From NCBI GenBank assembly GCA_021647785.1, contig JAKIUC010000049.1, positions 1 through 33,742 of the forward strand: DNA of 33,742 bases, read 5' to 3'. Below, piece after piece: positions 6,221 through 15,466 of the stretch. The translations under genes were made by a program, and so were the position numbers. The notes under the pieces were generated by a model, which saw only the letters and a list, made by a program, of their open reading frames with translations, had not been told where the DNA came from and searched no databases. Every line of letters begins with the position of its first letter. Positions within the stretch are counted from its first letter, which is position 1. Origin of the DNA: Melioribacteraceae bacterium (lineage in GTDB: Bacteria; Bacteroidota; Ignavibacteria; Ignavibacteriales; Melioribacteraceae).

Positions 6221-7438
6221 CTATTTTCTTACTAGCCACTTTTGCGGGTCTTTATAATTACGTTCGTCCCATATTTCGAAGTGAACAATATTACCCTCGA
6301 GACTTTGATTAACAGTACCAAGCTCAGTACCAGCTTGCACAATATCACCCTCATTAACTTTTATGTTATCTATATGCCCATAGACTGTTCGGTAGTCTCC
6401 TTTATGTGTTATAATAATTATACTTCCGAATCCAACAATCCAATCTATAACAGAGATAACACCTTCAGCAACAGCAAAAACTTTTTCATTCGATTTTGAT
6501 TTTATATCAATTCCATAATTTAGAGTTACTGTTTTTAATTTTTTATTTTTATTCTCACCAAATTTTCTAATAACTTTTCCTGAAGCTACAGGCCAATTCA
6601 TTTTTCCTCTTAGTTCAGAAAAATTTTCAAATTTTGCATAGTTCACTTTTGGAACAATGGGTTCAATTGATTTATTCTTAAATCTTGCCTCTCTTAGTTT
6701 CCTCTCTCTCTCCCTCTCTATTTCTATTAATTTAGCAATTCTCGATTTAATTTCAATTTCGTATCTCCTTTTTTTGTCAATCTCCTTTTCAATATTATTC
6801 TGGTTTTTATTGAGTTGTACAATCAGGTTGCTTTTTTCCAATTCCCTTTTGGATAGTCTGTTTTTCTCTTCAACTTTCTCAGCTTCTAACTTCTTTTTCT
6901 GGATATTTTTATTTTCCAATTGCAACGATAATTTTTCAAATTCCTTTCTCTTTATCACTAAGTTTGCAAGTCGCTCTTCATTCTTTTCAGTAACATAATT
7001 GAAATATTTATAACGAATTACTGCTTGGTTAAATGAATCTGACTTAATTAGAAAATTCCACTTCACCTCTTTCCCATTAACGTATAGCCATTTGATATAC
7101 TCAGCATAATCTAATTTTAATTCCTTAGTTTCAGTCTCCAAAGAATGGATTTGTTTGGAGAGTTTGTTAATCTTTAATTCAATACTTTTCTCTTCCCTAT
7201 CTAAATTCTGGATTATTTTATTTACAAGATGTACTTGATGATTTATTTTTTCTAATACTTTTATAGTTTTCTTCTCATTCTCTTCGCTTGCTTTTAGGTC
7301 ATTCTCCAAATTAATAATTTCAACTTTAATTTTTTCTAACTCGCCGCTCTTCTGTTCAATTTTTTGGTTAGTCTGCCCTAAAGTTATTACTACACCACAA
7401 ATAAAGAGAATGGATATATTTCTAAATATACTTACCAT
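6221..7438 (-). CDS. EnvC-like murein hydrolase activator (M23/LytM domain)
   Basis: The 405-residue protein has an N-terminal signal peptide (ISILFICGVVITLG), a long coiled coil (about residues 24-265, rich in Lys/Glu and heptads) and a C-terminal LytM/M23 domain (about 280-405: GVISVIDWIVGFGSIIIITH, then VYGHIDNIKVNEGDIV and GNIVHFEIW). The first metal-binding His of active M23 peptidases (HxGID) is Asn here (NYGIDI), and HxH is reduced to YGH. The site is therefore degenerate, as in EnvC/NlpD, which activate amidases at division rather than cut peptidoglycan themselves. It overlaps the DUF4292 gene by 7 bp and ends a three-gene operon. It probably acts in the periplasm at the septum. Confidence 0.88.
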   Translation of the reverse strand: MVSIFRNISILFICGVVITLGQTNQKIEQKSGELEKIKVEIINLENDLKASEENEKKTIKVLEKINHQVHLVNKIIQNLDREEKSIELKINKLSKQIHSLETETKELKLDYAEYIKWLYVNGKEVKWNFLIKSDSFNQAVIRYKYFNYVTEKNEERLANLVIKRKEFEKLSLQLENKNIQKKKLEAEKVEEKNRLSKRELEKSNLIVQLNKNQNNIEKEIDKKRRYEIEIKSRIAKLIEIERERERKLREARFKNKSIEPIVPKVNYAKFENFSELRGKMNWPVASGKVIRKFGENKNKKLKTVTLNYGIDIKSKSNEKVFAVAEGVISVIDWIVGFGSIIIITHKGDYRTVYGHIDNIKVNEGDIVQAGTELGTVNQSLEGNIVHFEIWDERNYKDPQKWLVRK

Positions 7439-8223
7439 TCTATCGTTTCAATATCTGTGGGTAAATAGATTGAGAGTGATTTTATTTCTTTATTAACAAT
7501 AATTTTTTTGTATTCAATATTTATGCTTTCCCCTTTCTCTCTATTTCTGATTAGCAATGCCGAAGGGATTGGGACATCCTCATAATCCTTAAATTTTGAA
7601 TACTCACCCGAGAGCAACTCTTTTCCACTTAGTGTTGATACTAAATACTCTGTGATTTTTAATTCATCTTTTGTAATTCTATAAATAGATTTTTTATTTA
7701 TAGCCCTATCAATATAAGTGAGGTTATAAATATCCTCTAATACTTCATAGTCTGTGGGTTCGCTACGTAGTTTAGTTGTTAAGTTAACAGCTCCTGTAAA
7801 TGAATCTAATAAATCTTCAAATGATAAATCTATTTTAAATAATTTTTGCAGAACATCTTTACTCTTGCTACCAGTAAAGACACGGTTTCTAAGAACATCA
7901 TAAAAAATAAAACTTTCCCCCGAAAACAAACCATGAGCAACATCAATTCCGAAAGGTCCATAAATTGATATTTTTATGGAGTCAGGTTTCTTTATGAAAA
8001 TTTCAAAACTGGTTTTCCCAGAAAACTTTTCACTCTTAACACGAATTGTTCCTGTACCTTGAAAAGTTTTTATTTTTCTTCTGTCCCCCTCCATTTTTCG
8101 TAGTAATCTATTTGCCGGAATTATCTTTTCTTCTCTCGATTTAATTTCCTTTTCAGCACTACATCCGCTAATTATGAAAATACTAAATAGAATTATTATA
8201 ATATTTTTTATTTTATTATTCAT
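7432..8223 (-). CDS. DUF4292 lipoprotein
   Basis: This 263-residue lipoprotein has a signal peptide ending in the lipobox IISG-C (Cys about residue 21). The rest matches DUF4292, a LolA/LolB-like fold: GTGTIRVKSEKFSGKTSFEI, FIKKPDSIKISIYGPFGIDV and GLFSGESFIFYD. It may bind lipid or lipoprotein in the periplasm, but no function is established. It overlaps the upstream TPR gene by 4 bp and the downstream EnvC-like gene by 7 bp, so all three are co-translated. The same trio recurs across Bacteroidota, suggesting a shared envelope job. Confidence 0.85.
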   Translation of the reverse strand: MNNKIKNIIIILFSIFIISGCSAEKEIKSREEKIIPANRLLRKMEGDRRKIKTFQGTGTIRVKSEKFSGKTSFEIFIKKPDSIKISIYGPFGIDVAHGLFSGESFIFYDVLRNRVFTGSKSKDVLQKLFKIDLSFEDLLDSFTGAVNLTTKLRSEPTDYEVLEDIYNLTYIDRAINKKSIYRITKDELKITEYLVSTLSGKELLSGEYSKFKDYEDVPIPSALLIRNREKGESINIEYKKIIVNKEIKSLSIYLPTDIETIEW

Positions 8224-10028
8224 CCTTTTCTAATCTTTTCTAATTTCTCATTTACTTTTTCTATTGTTGGGTCTATCTCTAAGGCTTTAAGCCAATACTC
8301 AATTGCTTTCTCCTTATTATCAATCTTTGCATAAATATCCGCAAGGTGATCCATCAATATTGCATTTGAGTCATCCTCTTCTACCGCCATTTTAATAAAC
8401 TCAATAGCTTTATCGTAGTTGCCAAGTTTAAAATGAACCCATCCAATAGTATCTAAATAGGAAGCATTTTTAGGTTCCTGCTCAACTGCATATTCCGATA
8501 ACTCTAATGCTCTGTTCAACCGTATGCCTCTCTCTGATAGGGAATATGCGTAGTTATTAGAGATTAGAACATCGGCTGAATCAATTGCTAAAGCTCTTTC
8601 ATATAACGAATCACTTATTTCATAATCTTCCATCGAGTCATAAATCATTCCAAGTGTACCAATTACTTGGATGTTATCTGGATTAAGATAAAGTGCTTTA
8701 TCCAAATAGACCAACGCAGCATCGTTACGTTTTAGCTGGTTAAGCGTAAAGCCATAAGCATGAAGTGCCGTTAAATCGTTAGGGTTTAGGCGTACTGCAT
8801 GCTCTAAGGCTCGTGCTGCTCCATCAATATCTTTCTGCTGCGAGAGTGAAAGACCAAGAATTAAATTATTAACAAAATCATCCGGAAATTTTAAAATAGC
8901 ATTTTTCATTTCCGCTACTGCTTCTTCATATCTTTTGGATTCGAAGAGCAGAATACCGACACGATTCCAAAGTTGTGGATTCCACGGAGCAAGTTTTGAA
9001 GCATTTTGAAAATATACAATTGCAGCGGAATCATTTCCCTCTTCAACTGATATTTCAGCAAGGAAAGCGTTAACCTGCCAATCTGTTGAATCTTTCTCAA
9101 TCTCTAACAAAAGATTTTTTGCTATCGGAATTATATTAGAATCTCTTGCTGCTTCTGTAACAAATCCTCCAGCAATATTTTTCTTAACTTCAAACGGAAG
9201 TTCCGGACTATGAATTAATTTTTGATATTCAATAGCAGCTTCACCCCATTCATTTTTGTTAGCTTTTACTTTCCCGCGATACTCAATTAAAGTAAGGTCG
9301 TCAGGGAACATTGTTAAAGCATCATCAACTAAGAGAAGGGCTTCATCATTTTTATCTTGCTTAAGATAAGATTCAATTAAAAGTTTTTGCAATTTTAAAT
9401 TGGAAGGATTCAGTTTTAGTAATTTTTCTACCGTATTTATTGTATTATCTACATTTCCCATACGTTCATTTAGTTCAGCAATTTTCACTAACACACTCCA
9501 TTCTGGTCCAGTTAATTTAAGGAGTTTATCATAGATACCTAATGCTTGCAGTGGTTTTTTTGCTTCATTCAATTGTGCTAAACTATAGTATGCCTGAAAA
9601 TAGAGACTATCAAGTTTAATAACTTTTTCAAAATATATTTCTGCAGAGTCTGGTAACTGAACAATTCTATAAATATTCCCTAACAAGAAATTATATTCAA
9701 CATCATCAGACCCTAATTCTACAGCCTTTCGAGAGTGTTTTAATGCTGGAGCTAATTTCTGAAGAATCAAATAATCCTTGCTTAAGGCATAGTGAATACC
9801 TGCTTGCTCATCAAGTACTAACGCATCTTGATACTCCAATATAGCTGCATGAAATTCTCCTTTTAAATCATAGAGTGCTCCTTTAATGAAATGGTCTTGT
9901 GCAAGTTTTTCGTTTTGATGATTTATAACTTTAGTAGTTTCCGATGTAACTTCGGTTTTAGTTGATGTGGCAGAGCAGCCTAACATCAAAAAGAAAGGGA
10001 GTAACAATATATATAGTGTGTTCTTCAT
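8220..10028 (-). CDS. TPR-repeat lipoprotein, first gene of the DUF4292/EnvC operon
   Basis: The 602-residue protein begins with a lipoprotein signal (LLPFFLMLGC, Cys at about 18) and is otherwise almost entirely tetratricopeptide repeats. Typical units are FIKGALYDLKGEFHAAILEY, ALKHSRKAVELG, RAALEHAVRLNPNDLTALHA and NKEKAIEYWLKALEIDPTIE. Such proteins act as docking scaffolds; partners are probably the two downstream envelope proteins, with which it overlaps. The ATG at 10028 has an AGG-type site upstream. About 120 bp of plain non-coding DNA separates it from rsgA. The specific role is unknown. Confidence 0.9.
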   Translation of the reverse strand: MKNTLYILLLPFFLMLGCSATSTKTEVTSETTKVINHQNEKLAQDHFIKGALYDLKGEFHAAILEYQDALVLDEQAGIHYALSKDYLILQKLAPALKHSRKAVELGSDDVEYNFLLGNIYRIVQLPDSAEIYFEKVIKLDSLYFQAYYSLAQLNEAKKPLQALGIYDKLLKLTGPEWSVLVKIAELNERMGNVDNTINTVEKLLKLNPSNLKLQKLLIESYLKQDKNDEALLLVDDALTMFPDDLTLIEYRGKVKANKNEWGEAAIEYQKLIHSPELPFEVKKNIAGGFVTEAARDSNIIPIAKNLLLEIEKDSTDWQVNAFLAEISVEEGNDSAAIVYFQNASKLAPWNPQLWNRVGILLFESKRYEEAVAEMKNAILKFPDDFVNNLILGLSLSQQKDIDGAARALEHAVRLNPNDLTALHAYGFTLNQLKRNDAALVYLDKALYLNPDNIQVIGTLGMIYDSMEDYEISDSLYERALAIDSADVLISNNYAYSLSERGIRLNRALELSEYAVEQEPKNASYLDTIGWVHFKLGNYDKAIEFIKMAVEEDDSNAILMDHLADIYAKIDNKEKAIEYWLKALEIDPTIEKVNEKLEKIRKG

Positions 10029-10150
10029 AATAACCTAATTTTAACTTAAAAAAATATGATTTAGAGACTTTAATAACAAGCAAAAATGAAGTTTTCAAGA
10101 TTGCCTGCATTAAACAACCTCACTTGATATTTGTTCATTAATAAAACGAA

Positions 10151-11115
10151 TTAGTACTTAGGAATATCTTCAAGGTTCTCAAGAATATTTAGATAAGAAT
10201 AGTAGCGTTCTATTGATATTTCTTCTTTCTCCACAGCATCAATAACTGCACAGTTAGGTTCGTGAAGATGGATACACCTGTTAAATTTACAGCCATTAAT
10301 ATATGGAAGTATGTCGATAAAGTAATATCCCAAATCCTCCTTCTTTAATCCAAAGGGTGCAAATTCTCTAATCCCAGGAGAGTCAATGATTATAGTATTA
10401 TTGTCAACTTTTTTCAAAATGGATGCAACAGTTGTATGCTTCCCTTTGTTTGAAGATTCGCTAACTTCACCAACTTTAAAATCTAATTTTGGATAAAGAG
10501 CATTCAAAAGTGATGATTTTCCAACTCCTGATTGCCCACAAAAAAGGTTTGCAGAATTTGAAAGTGACTCCTTTAATTCATAAAGACCAATATTAGAAAC
10601 CACAGAAGTTACAATCACTTGGTAACCACACGATTCGTAAATCTCTTTCCAATCTGCTATCTCTTCCTCACTACCAATATCACTTTTGTTTATAACTATA
10701 TTTACATTTATTTGTGAGCTTTCGGCAGCAACAATAATTCTATCGGTAAGTCTATTGTTAAATATAGGTTGGTCAGCAGAAGTAATAATAACTATACTAT
10801 CTAAATTGGAAGCAAATATTTGTTCAAGTCTTTCACCCTTTCCAGCGGTACCCTTTAGTCTTGGAGCTTTGCGTGAGAAAAAATTATCTCTATCCATAAT
10901 TTTAATAATCTCACCACGCCCGTCTTTATTGAGTGATATCTTAACTCTATCACCAACCGTAACAATATCAAGAACGTATTGCTTGTTTTGTTTTAAATGG
11001 TACTTGTTTTTAAATCGTCCAGGAAGTCTGCAAATAATTGAATTTCCATCTTCATCAATAACGTAATAATCTTTACTCTCTATCTTATAAACTTTACTTA
11101 AAATAATTCTTCCAT
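10151..11115 (-). CDS. rsgA: Ribosome small-subunit-dependent GTPase RsgA (5' frame problem)
   Basis: RsgA is a circularly permuted GTPase that helps mature the 30S subunit. From the in-frame ATG at 10897 (248 aa) the order is G4 NKSD (70-73), G1 GQSGVGKSS (121-129), G3 DSPG (172-175), then the zinc site with Cys203, Cys208, His210 and Cys216. The family's OB-fold lies upstream in the same frame: CRLPGRFKNKYHL, VTVGDRVKI and DGRGEIIKI, between about 11116 and 10898. That frame holds no ATG, GTG or TTG. The well-placed ATG at 11115, with AAAGGA ahead of it, is out of frame and stops after five codons. A small indel near 11105-11115 (real, or a sequencing error) is likely; otherwise a protein lacking the OB-fold is made from 10897. 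Confidence 0.9.
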
Positions 11116-11173
11116 ATTTATTTTTCCTTTATTTAAAAATAGAAGAAGATAAAGAGCTTTGCAACTTAAATTG

Positions 11174-12634
11174 CTAATACATTATTGTTGTAGTAATTAA
11201 AATAGTGTGTGATGATATTTCTTGAAACACTCTCGATTGGTTGGTTCCGTAGTTATCGGAGTATGTATCCCAAAATCCATAAGAATACGCAACATCAAAC
11301 TTGAGTGCATTGCCAGCCATAATTCCGGCTCCGGCTGTAAGATAAACTCTGTCAAAGTTTTGAGGGTCATCTATATATGGAGAGGTATAATACATAATTC
11401 CAGCACGTGCTCTAATTTCTGTAAATGGAATTTTTAATTCAGCACCAAGATTATAGTTCAGTACTCCTTTGAAGTAAGAGTTTATCACTCTGTTATTCTC
11501 TCTAATTATCGATTGGTCAAGATTCCCAGAAAATTTCATTTGAGAATAATCGATAAATGTTGCCTGAGCATTTATGTGAAAAAGACGTAAATCAATTGAT
11601 ACTCCTAAAGAAAATTCTAAAGGGGTTCTAATCTCATACTCAACCCGGCTATCAGTAGGAAGAATATCAATAAAATAATTTCTATCAAATTGTGAATATG
11701 CTTCAAAATAGTAATTCTCTTTTATCCTAAACGTAGTAGGAAGTTTTGTTGAGCCACCAACTCTAATAAAATCAAGCCAATCAATTATAAATCCAAAACG
11801 ATATTCCCACGCACTCATATTCCATGAAATTTCATCGTTAAAGAAAAAGGTTTGAAAATCAACAGTGTTCGGATCCCCAATATCAGTCTGCTCTTGATAA
11901 TAATTATTATTATCATCTTCGTAATATTTTCTATCATTCCTATAGTCACCAGATAAATAATTTATGCTGCCTCCAATATAAACGCCTTCTGCAAGCTCTA
12001 CACCAGCACCAAAACTAAAACGACTTACTCCCCCTTCTTCCAAAATCTCTCCACTCTGTCCTAATCTACCTTTAATAACTGTGGTATCTCCTAAGTATTC
12101 TTCATCGTTTAAGAATAGCGGATAACTAAGACCAAGCAGATATGGAACGTCATCATTCTTATCTGTTAAGTCTTGAATCATAGAATTGTTGTTAGGATTA
12201 AACCCGTTAAAACTCAATGAAGATGAAAAATCTTTATCCTTCTGATAACCAAAACCATAAACCAAACTACCACGAGTAGTGGGGGCTTTGTATAAATATC
12301 CAAGTTGATTTAACTCAGTTGAACTATTTTTATAAGAAGCATTGTTTCCGAAAAAAGTAGATTGATTTTGAAAATATCTGTAATAGAAACTACCCGATAA
12401 TTGTGAAGTTGTTGAAAGAGCTAAACCAGCAGGATTAAAAAGCATTGCAGAGTAATCTCCACTTCTTGTCATGTTGCTATTACCAAGACCTAAAGAGCGT
12501 GCATCTGTTATTATTCCCGGAACAGCTAAGCGTACAGCATCATTTTCATTTTGAGCAAAAAGTGATGAACTTAACACTAATAATACAATTAAATTTGAGA
12601 TGGTTTTTAATATTTTAATTGAATTGTGAGTCAT
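11174..12634 (-). CDS. Outer-membrane beta-barrel protein, FadL/PorV-like
   Basis: The 486-residue protein has a Sec signal peptide (LIVLLVLSSSLFAQ) and a barrel-type body of alternating aromatic strands that ends in a hydrophobic terminal strand (TILITTTIMY). Near the N-terminus DARSLGLGNSNMTRSGDY and AMLFNPAGLA is the motif typical of the OmpP1/FadL and PorV-like families (LG..N...NPAGLA). Such proteins are channels or secretion-machinery attachments; the substrate is unknown. The ATG has an AGGAG site. It follows the Tyr/Ser/Arg-rich lipoprotein gene by only 2 bp, so they form an operon and may interact. Confidence 0.8.
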   Translation of the reverse strand: MTHNSIKILKTISNLIVLLVLSSSLFAQNENDAVRLAVPGIITDARSLGLGNSNMTRSGDYSAMLFNPAGLALSTTSQLSGSFYYRYFQNQSTFFGNNASYKNSSTELNQLGYLYKAPTTRGSLVYGFGYQKDKDFSSSLSFNGFNPNNNSMIQDLTDKNDDVPYLLGLSYPLFLNDEEYLGDTTVIKGRLGQSGEILEEGGVSRFSFGAGVELAEGVYIGGSINYLSGDYRNDRKYYEDDNNNYYQEQTDIGDPNTVDFQTFFFNDEISWNMSAWEYRFGFIIDWLDFIRVGGSTKLPTTFRIKENYYFEAYSQFDRNYFIDILPTDSRVEYEIRTPLEFSLGVSIDLRLFHINAQATFIDYSQMKFSGNLDQSIIRENNRVINSYFKGVLNYNLGAELKIPFTEIRARAGIMYYTSPYIDDPQNFDRVYLTAGAGIMAGNALKFDVAYSYGFWDTYSDNYGTNQSRVFQEISSHTILITTTIMY

Positions 12635-12636
12635 AG

Positions 12637-13812
12637 TTATCTTCTCCTACTTGATCTACCTGCTGTACTTCTGGATGAACCCGACGATCTACTTGATGAC
12701 CTACTAACAGATGATCTTGAAGACGAACTGCTTGTGGAACGGCTAACCGACGAGCGGGAAGCAGAACTTCTCGAAGTGTTTTTTGGCGAACTATAACTAC
12801 TTGAATTTGAACTGCTACTTCTCGATGGTTTTGATACTTTAGAGCTTTTGTTGCTACTCTTAGGTGGTTTATAATAAGTCCGTGAAGAAGTTCTACCTGA
12901 ATTTTTACTTTTTGAAATTCTATTAGAAGAATAAACTCGCTTACTTCTTTTGCTTGCAGATTTTTTATTACTACTAACAAATCTTGACTTCTTTGTTACT
13001 CTTTGATTCTTTTGTTCATTTGAAAATTTTGACTTTCTTATAACTTCTTTGCTTTTTGATTGATTAGAAATTCTTCTTCTCTCTATGTCAGTAGTTCTTT
13101 TAGCTTTAGTTCTACTATTACTATCTCTTGTATATCCAGCAGTTCTTAAACCGCTTTTAGTTGATGACCTACCACTGCTCGCTATTTTGCTTACTTGTAA
13201 ATCTCTATCTAAATCAAATCCTTTAACAGTTCTTGATTTATCCCTTACATACGTATCTTTATCCCTACCATATGTTTCTTTACCAAGTGTACGACCTCTG
13301 TTTACATCTCTGCCACGGGTAACAAGGGCTCTTCCGCCATTGTTTCTTGTACTTGTCCAATGGCTTCTGTTAGTTCTGTAACGTACAGATGAGGGATAAT
13401 TATAGTATCCGTATCCAGAATAATAATCGCCATAAATGTAAAAATTGCTGCCATAACCATAGTGAGAACCCCAAGGATAATAGTAAGGATTATAATAGGG
13501 GTCGTAGAAAGGATCATAATATCCATAAGATGTATAATAGCTTGAGTAGAAAGGTGAGTTATATCCCCATCTCCAATCAGAACCATAGTTGTTGTTTATT
13601 ACAGTTAATCCTTGATTGAAATCATCATAATAAAATTCTTCTTCAGGATAATATTCTGAAGAGTCTGCATTAAGTGCAACATCCTCAGAATCATAATAGT
13701 AATTATCCATTTGTCCGAAAGAATCTTCTTCATAATCTCTTGGTGCAAAACTAGTGTAGCAACCAGTTAATGATATTCCTATCAATGCAACTATCCATTT
13801 TATATTTTTCAT
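12637..13812 (-). CDS. Tyr-rich and Ser/Arg-rich low-complexity lipoprotein
   Basis: This 391-residue protein belongs to no family I recognise. It has a lipoprotein signal (IVALIGISLTGC, Cys at about 18). Residues 20-60 are acidic, and about 60-145 are extremely Tyr-rich with PYYNPYYYPWGSHYGYG-like runs. From about 145 to the end it is strongly basic and Ser/Arg/Lys-rich, closing in dense SRSS repeats. Charge is therefore split: acidic/aromatic at the anchored end, polycationic at the tail. The ATG has a GGAGG site. It precedes the barrel protein gene in an operon. A lipid-anchored, disordered polycation could bind LPS, nucleic acid, polysaccharide or peptidoglycan; this is inference. Confidence 0.75.
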   Translation of the reverse strand: MKNIKWIVALIGISLTGCYTSFAPRDYEEDSFGQMDNYYYDSEDVALNADSSEYYPEEEFYYDDFNQGLTVINNNYGSDWRWGYNSPFYSSYYTSYGYYDPFYDPYYNPYYYPWGSHYGYGSNFYIYGDYYSGYGYYNYPSSVRYRTNRSHWTSTRNNGGRALVTRGRDVNRGRTLGKETYGRDKDTYVRDKSRTVKGFDLDRDLQVSKIASSGRSSTKSGLRTAGYTRDSNSRTKAKRTTDIERRRISNQSKSKEVIRKSKFSNEQKNQRVTKKSRFVSSNKKSASKRSKRVYSSNRISKSKNSGRTSSRTYYKPPKSSNKSSKVSKPSRSSSSNSSSYSSPKNTSRSSASRSSVSRSTSSSSSRSSVSRSSSRSSGSSRSTAGRSSRRR

Positions 13813-13994
13813 AACATCCTCCGTAAATAATTTACAGTGGTAAGTACAAAGATTGTACCAGAATTTTTAATATATTGGATTGAGAAAAGTTTTGAATTCA
13901 TTCAAAAAAAAAAGGAATAAATATGAAAAAGAGTGATGAATTTTATTAAATGTGTAGTGAATTAAGAACAACTGTATAGTGATAAATACAACTA

Positions 13995-14903
13995 TCAGTT
14001 TAATAATGAACGTTTCTTAAAATATGCAAAAAGAGCTTTATCAAATGGAGTTGAAGTATCTATTTGATTATACTCAATTTTATTATTTAAACATTCACTT
14101 TTTAACTTATCCAAAAATGCTTTCATTGCAAGTTGGTATGATTTCTGTATTTGGTGGGGTTGTGTTGTCATCTCCTCTTTAGTCTCTTTATCAACAAAAA
14201 TAGCATCACTGCTAAAAGCAAAATCTTTTTCAATTGGGTCAAGAATTTGAAAGACCAAAACTTCATTTTTCTTATACTTGAAATGCTTCAGTGCAGTTAA
14301 AATAGGTTCAATATCGTCAAAAAAATCAGAAATGATTATTACAATTCCTCTCTTTTTTATTTTTTCAGCAATTGAATTAAGGCAAAGTGCAGTCTCAGTT
14401 TTATTGGATGGTTGAATATTATCAATTGCCTTTAATAATGTTTGCAAATATACTCTGGTCGATTTTGGAGGAAAATAATTCTCTATCCTATCCGAGTAAA
14501 GGGAAAGCCCTACAGAATCTTGCTGAGTTATCATTAGGTAACTTAAACTTGCTGCAAGAATTGAAGCATATTCTAACTTTGTAATTTCCCCCTTCTCTTT
14601 ATAGTCCATTGATGCACTTACATCAAGGAGGATGTTTCCAATTAAATTAGTCTCCTCTTCATACTGCTTTATAAATAATTTGTCACTCTTCCCAAATACT
14701 TTCCAATCAATATTTTTGATTGGATCACCTTGCATATATGCTTTATGCTCACTAAACTCAACACTAAAGCCATGATAAGGTGAACGATGCAATCCAACTT
14801 TAACACCTTCAACAACAGCTTTTGCCTTTAGCTCAAGAGAATTTAACTTTGAAATTAAAGTTGGGTCTAATCTGGTTATTGGTTTTTTATTATCAACTGC
14901 CAC
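13995..14903 (-). CDS. DUF58 / von Willebrand A-like protein
   Basis: The 302-residue protein carries the DUF58 signature (KVGLHRSPYHGFSVEFSEHK, then YMQGDPIKNIDWKVFGKSDK and LFIKQYEEE) followed by a vWA-like domain with a MIDAS-type DxSxS (LLDVSASMDY) and IISDFFDD. DUF58 proteins usually partner a MoxR ATPase and membrane vWA proteins in metal-dependent chaperone or envelope-stress systems; no MoxR is in this window. The start is GTG (codons for MAVDNKK), 3 bp after the stop of the TPR lipoprotein gene, so it is expressed with it. The DUF58 assignment is firm; partners are inferred. Confidence 0.88.
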   Translation of the reverse strand: MAVDNKKPITRLDPTLISKLNSLELKAKAVVEGVKVGLHRSPYHGFSVEFSEHKAYMQGDPIKNIDWKVFGKSDKLFIKQYEEETNLIGNILLDVSASMDYKEKGEITKLEYASILAASLSYLMITQQDSVGLSLYSDRIENYFPPKSTRVYLQTLLKAIDNIQPSNKTETALCLNSIAEKIKKRGIVIIISDFFDDIEPILTALKHFKYKKNEVLVFQILDPIEKDFAFSSDAIFVDKETKEEMTTQPHQIQKSYQLAMKAFLDKLKSECLNNKIEYNQIDTSTPFDKALFAYFKKRSLLN

Positions 14904-14906
14904 AAT

Positions 14907-15410
14907 TTAATTTGCAATTTTATTTTGAAGAATTTCATCAGGCGATAATCCTAAATTTTCAATTTCAGCTTTTGCCGATTCAGCCATTTCAGATTCCGGA
15001 TACAATTCTAAGAATTTAGAATAAGCAGCTTTTGCCGCTTCGGTATTCATCAGTTCGTTTGCCTGAATAAATCCAATCATAAAAAGTGTTTGCGGAGCTT
15101 TAGGATCATCCGAATACTTTTCTTGAAATTCAGTATAAACTTTTACAGCCTTTAATAAAGACTCCTCTTTTGATAAACTTTCATCAACAAGCCCTTGACT
15201 TAACTCGCCAGTTTTTAGAAGTGCCATTTTGTAATGTTCACTTTTAGGGAATTCATCAACAATTTTTTGAAAGTTGACTAATGCTTCAGCATATTCCTTT
15301 GCATCCATCGATTTTTGTGCAGCCTCAAAATAATCTTTATCGTTATCAGTGCTACAGCCAACTACAAATAATGCAATTGATAAAACTAAAAGAGCAGCAT
15401 ATTTTTTCAT
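14907..15410 (-). CDS. TPR lipoprotein, BamD/YfiO-like
   Basis: The 167-residue lipoprotein (lipobox VVGC, Cys at about 19) contains two to three TPR-like helices: FEAAQKSMDAKEYAEALVNF, QKIVDEFPKSEHYKMALLKT and AKAAYSKFLELYPESEMAES. This is the pattern of outer-membrane-anchored TPR lipoproteins (BamD/YfiO, CpoB-like), though it is shorter than BamD (about 240 aa), so a direct BamD role is not claimed. It is the upstream gene of a pair with DUF58, 3 bp apart. A scaffold role at the envelope is likely. Confidence 0.8.
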   Translation of the reverse strand: MKKYAALLVLSIALFVVGCSTDNDKDYFEAAQKSMDAKEYAEALVNFQKIVDEFPKSEHYKMALLKTGELSQGLVDESLSKEESLLKAVKVYTEFQEKYSDDPKAPQTLFMIGFIQANELMNTEAAKAAYSKFLELYPESEMAESAKAEIENLGLSPDEILQNKIAN

Positions 15411-15466
15411 TTTTCACTAACCTATATTTTATTTTTAATAATTAACTCAAATATACAAAATCATAT

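Noticed and set aside
13922-13948. 8-codon plus-strand mini-frame with an AAGGA site
   Set aside because: Too short and lacks any supporting context or downstream gene in the same orientation.
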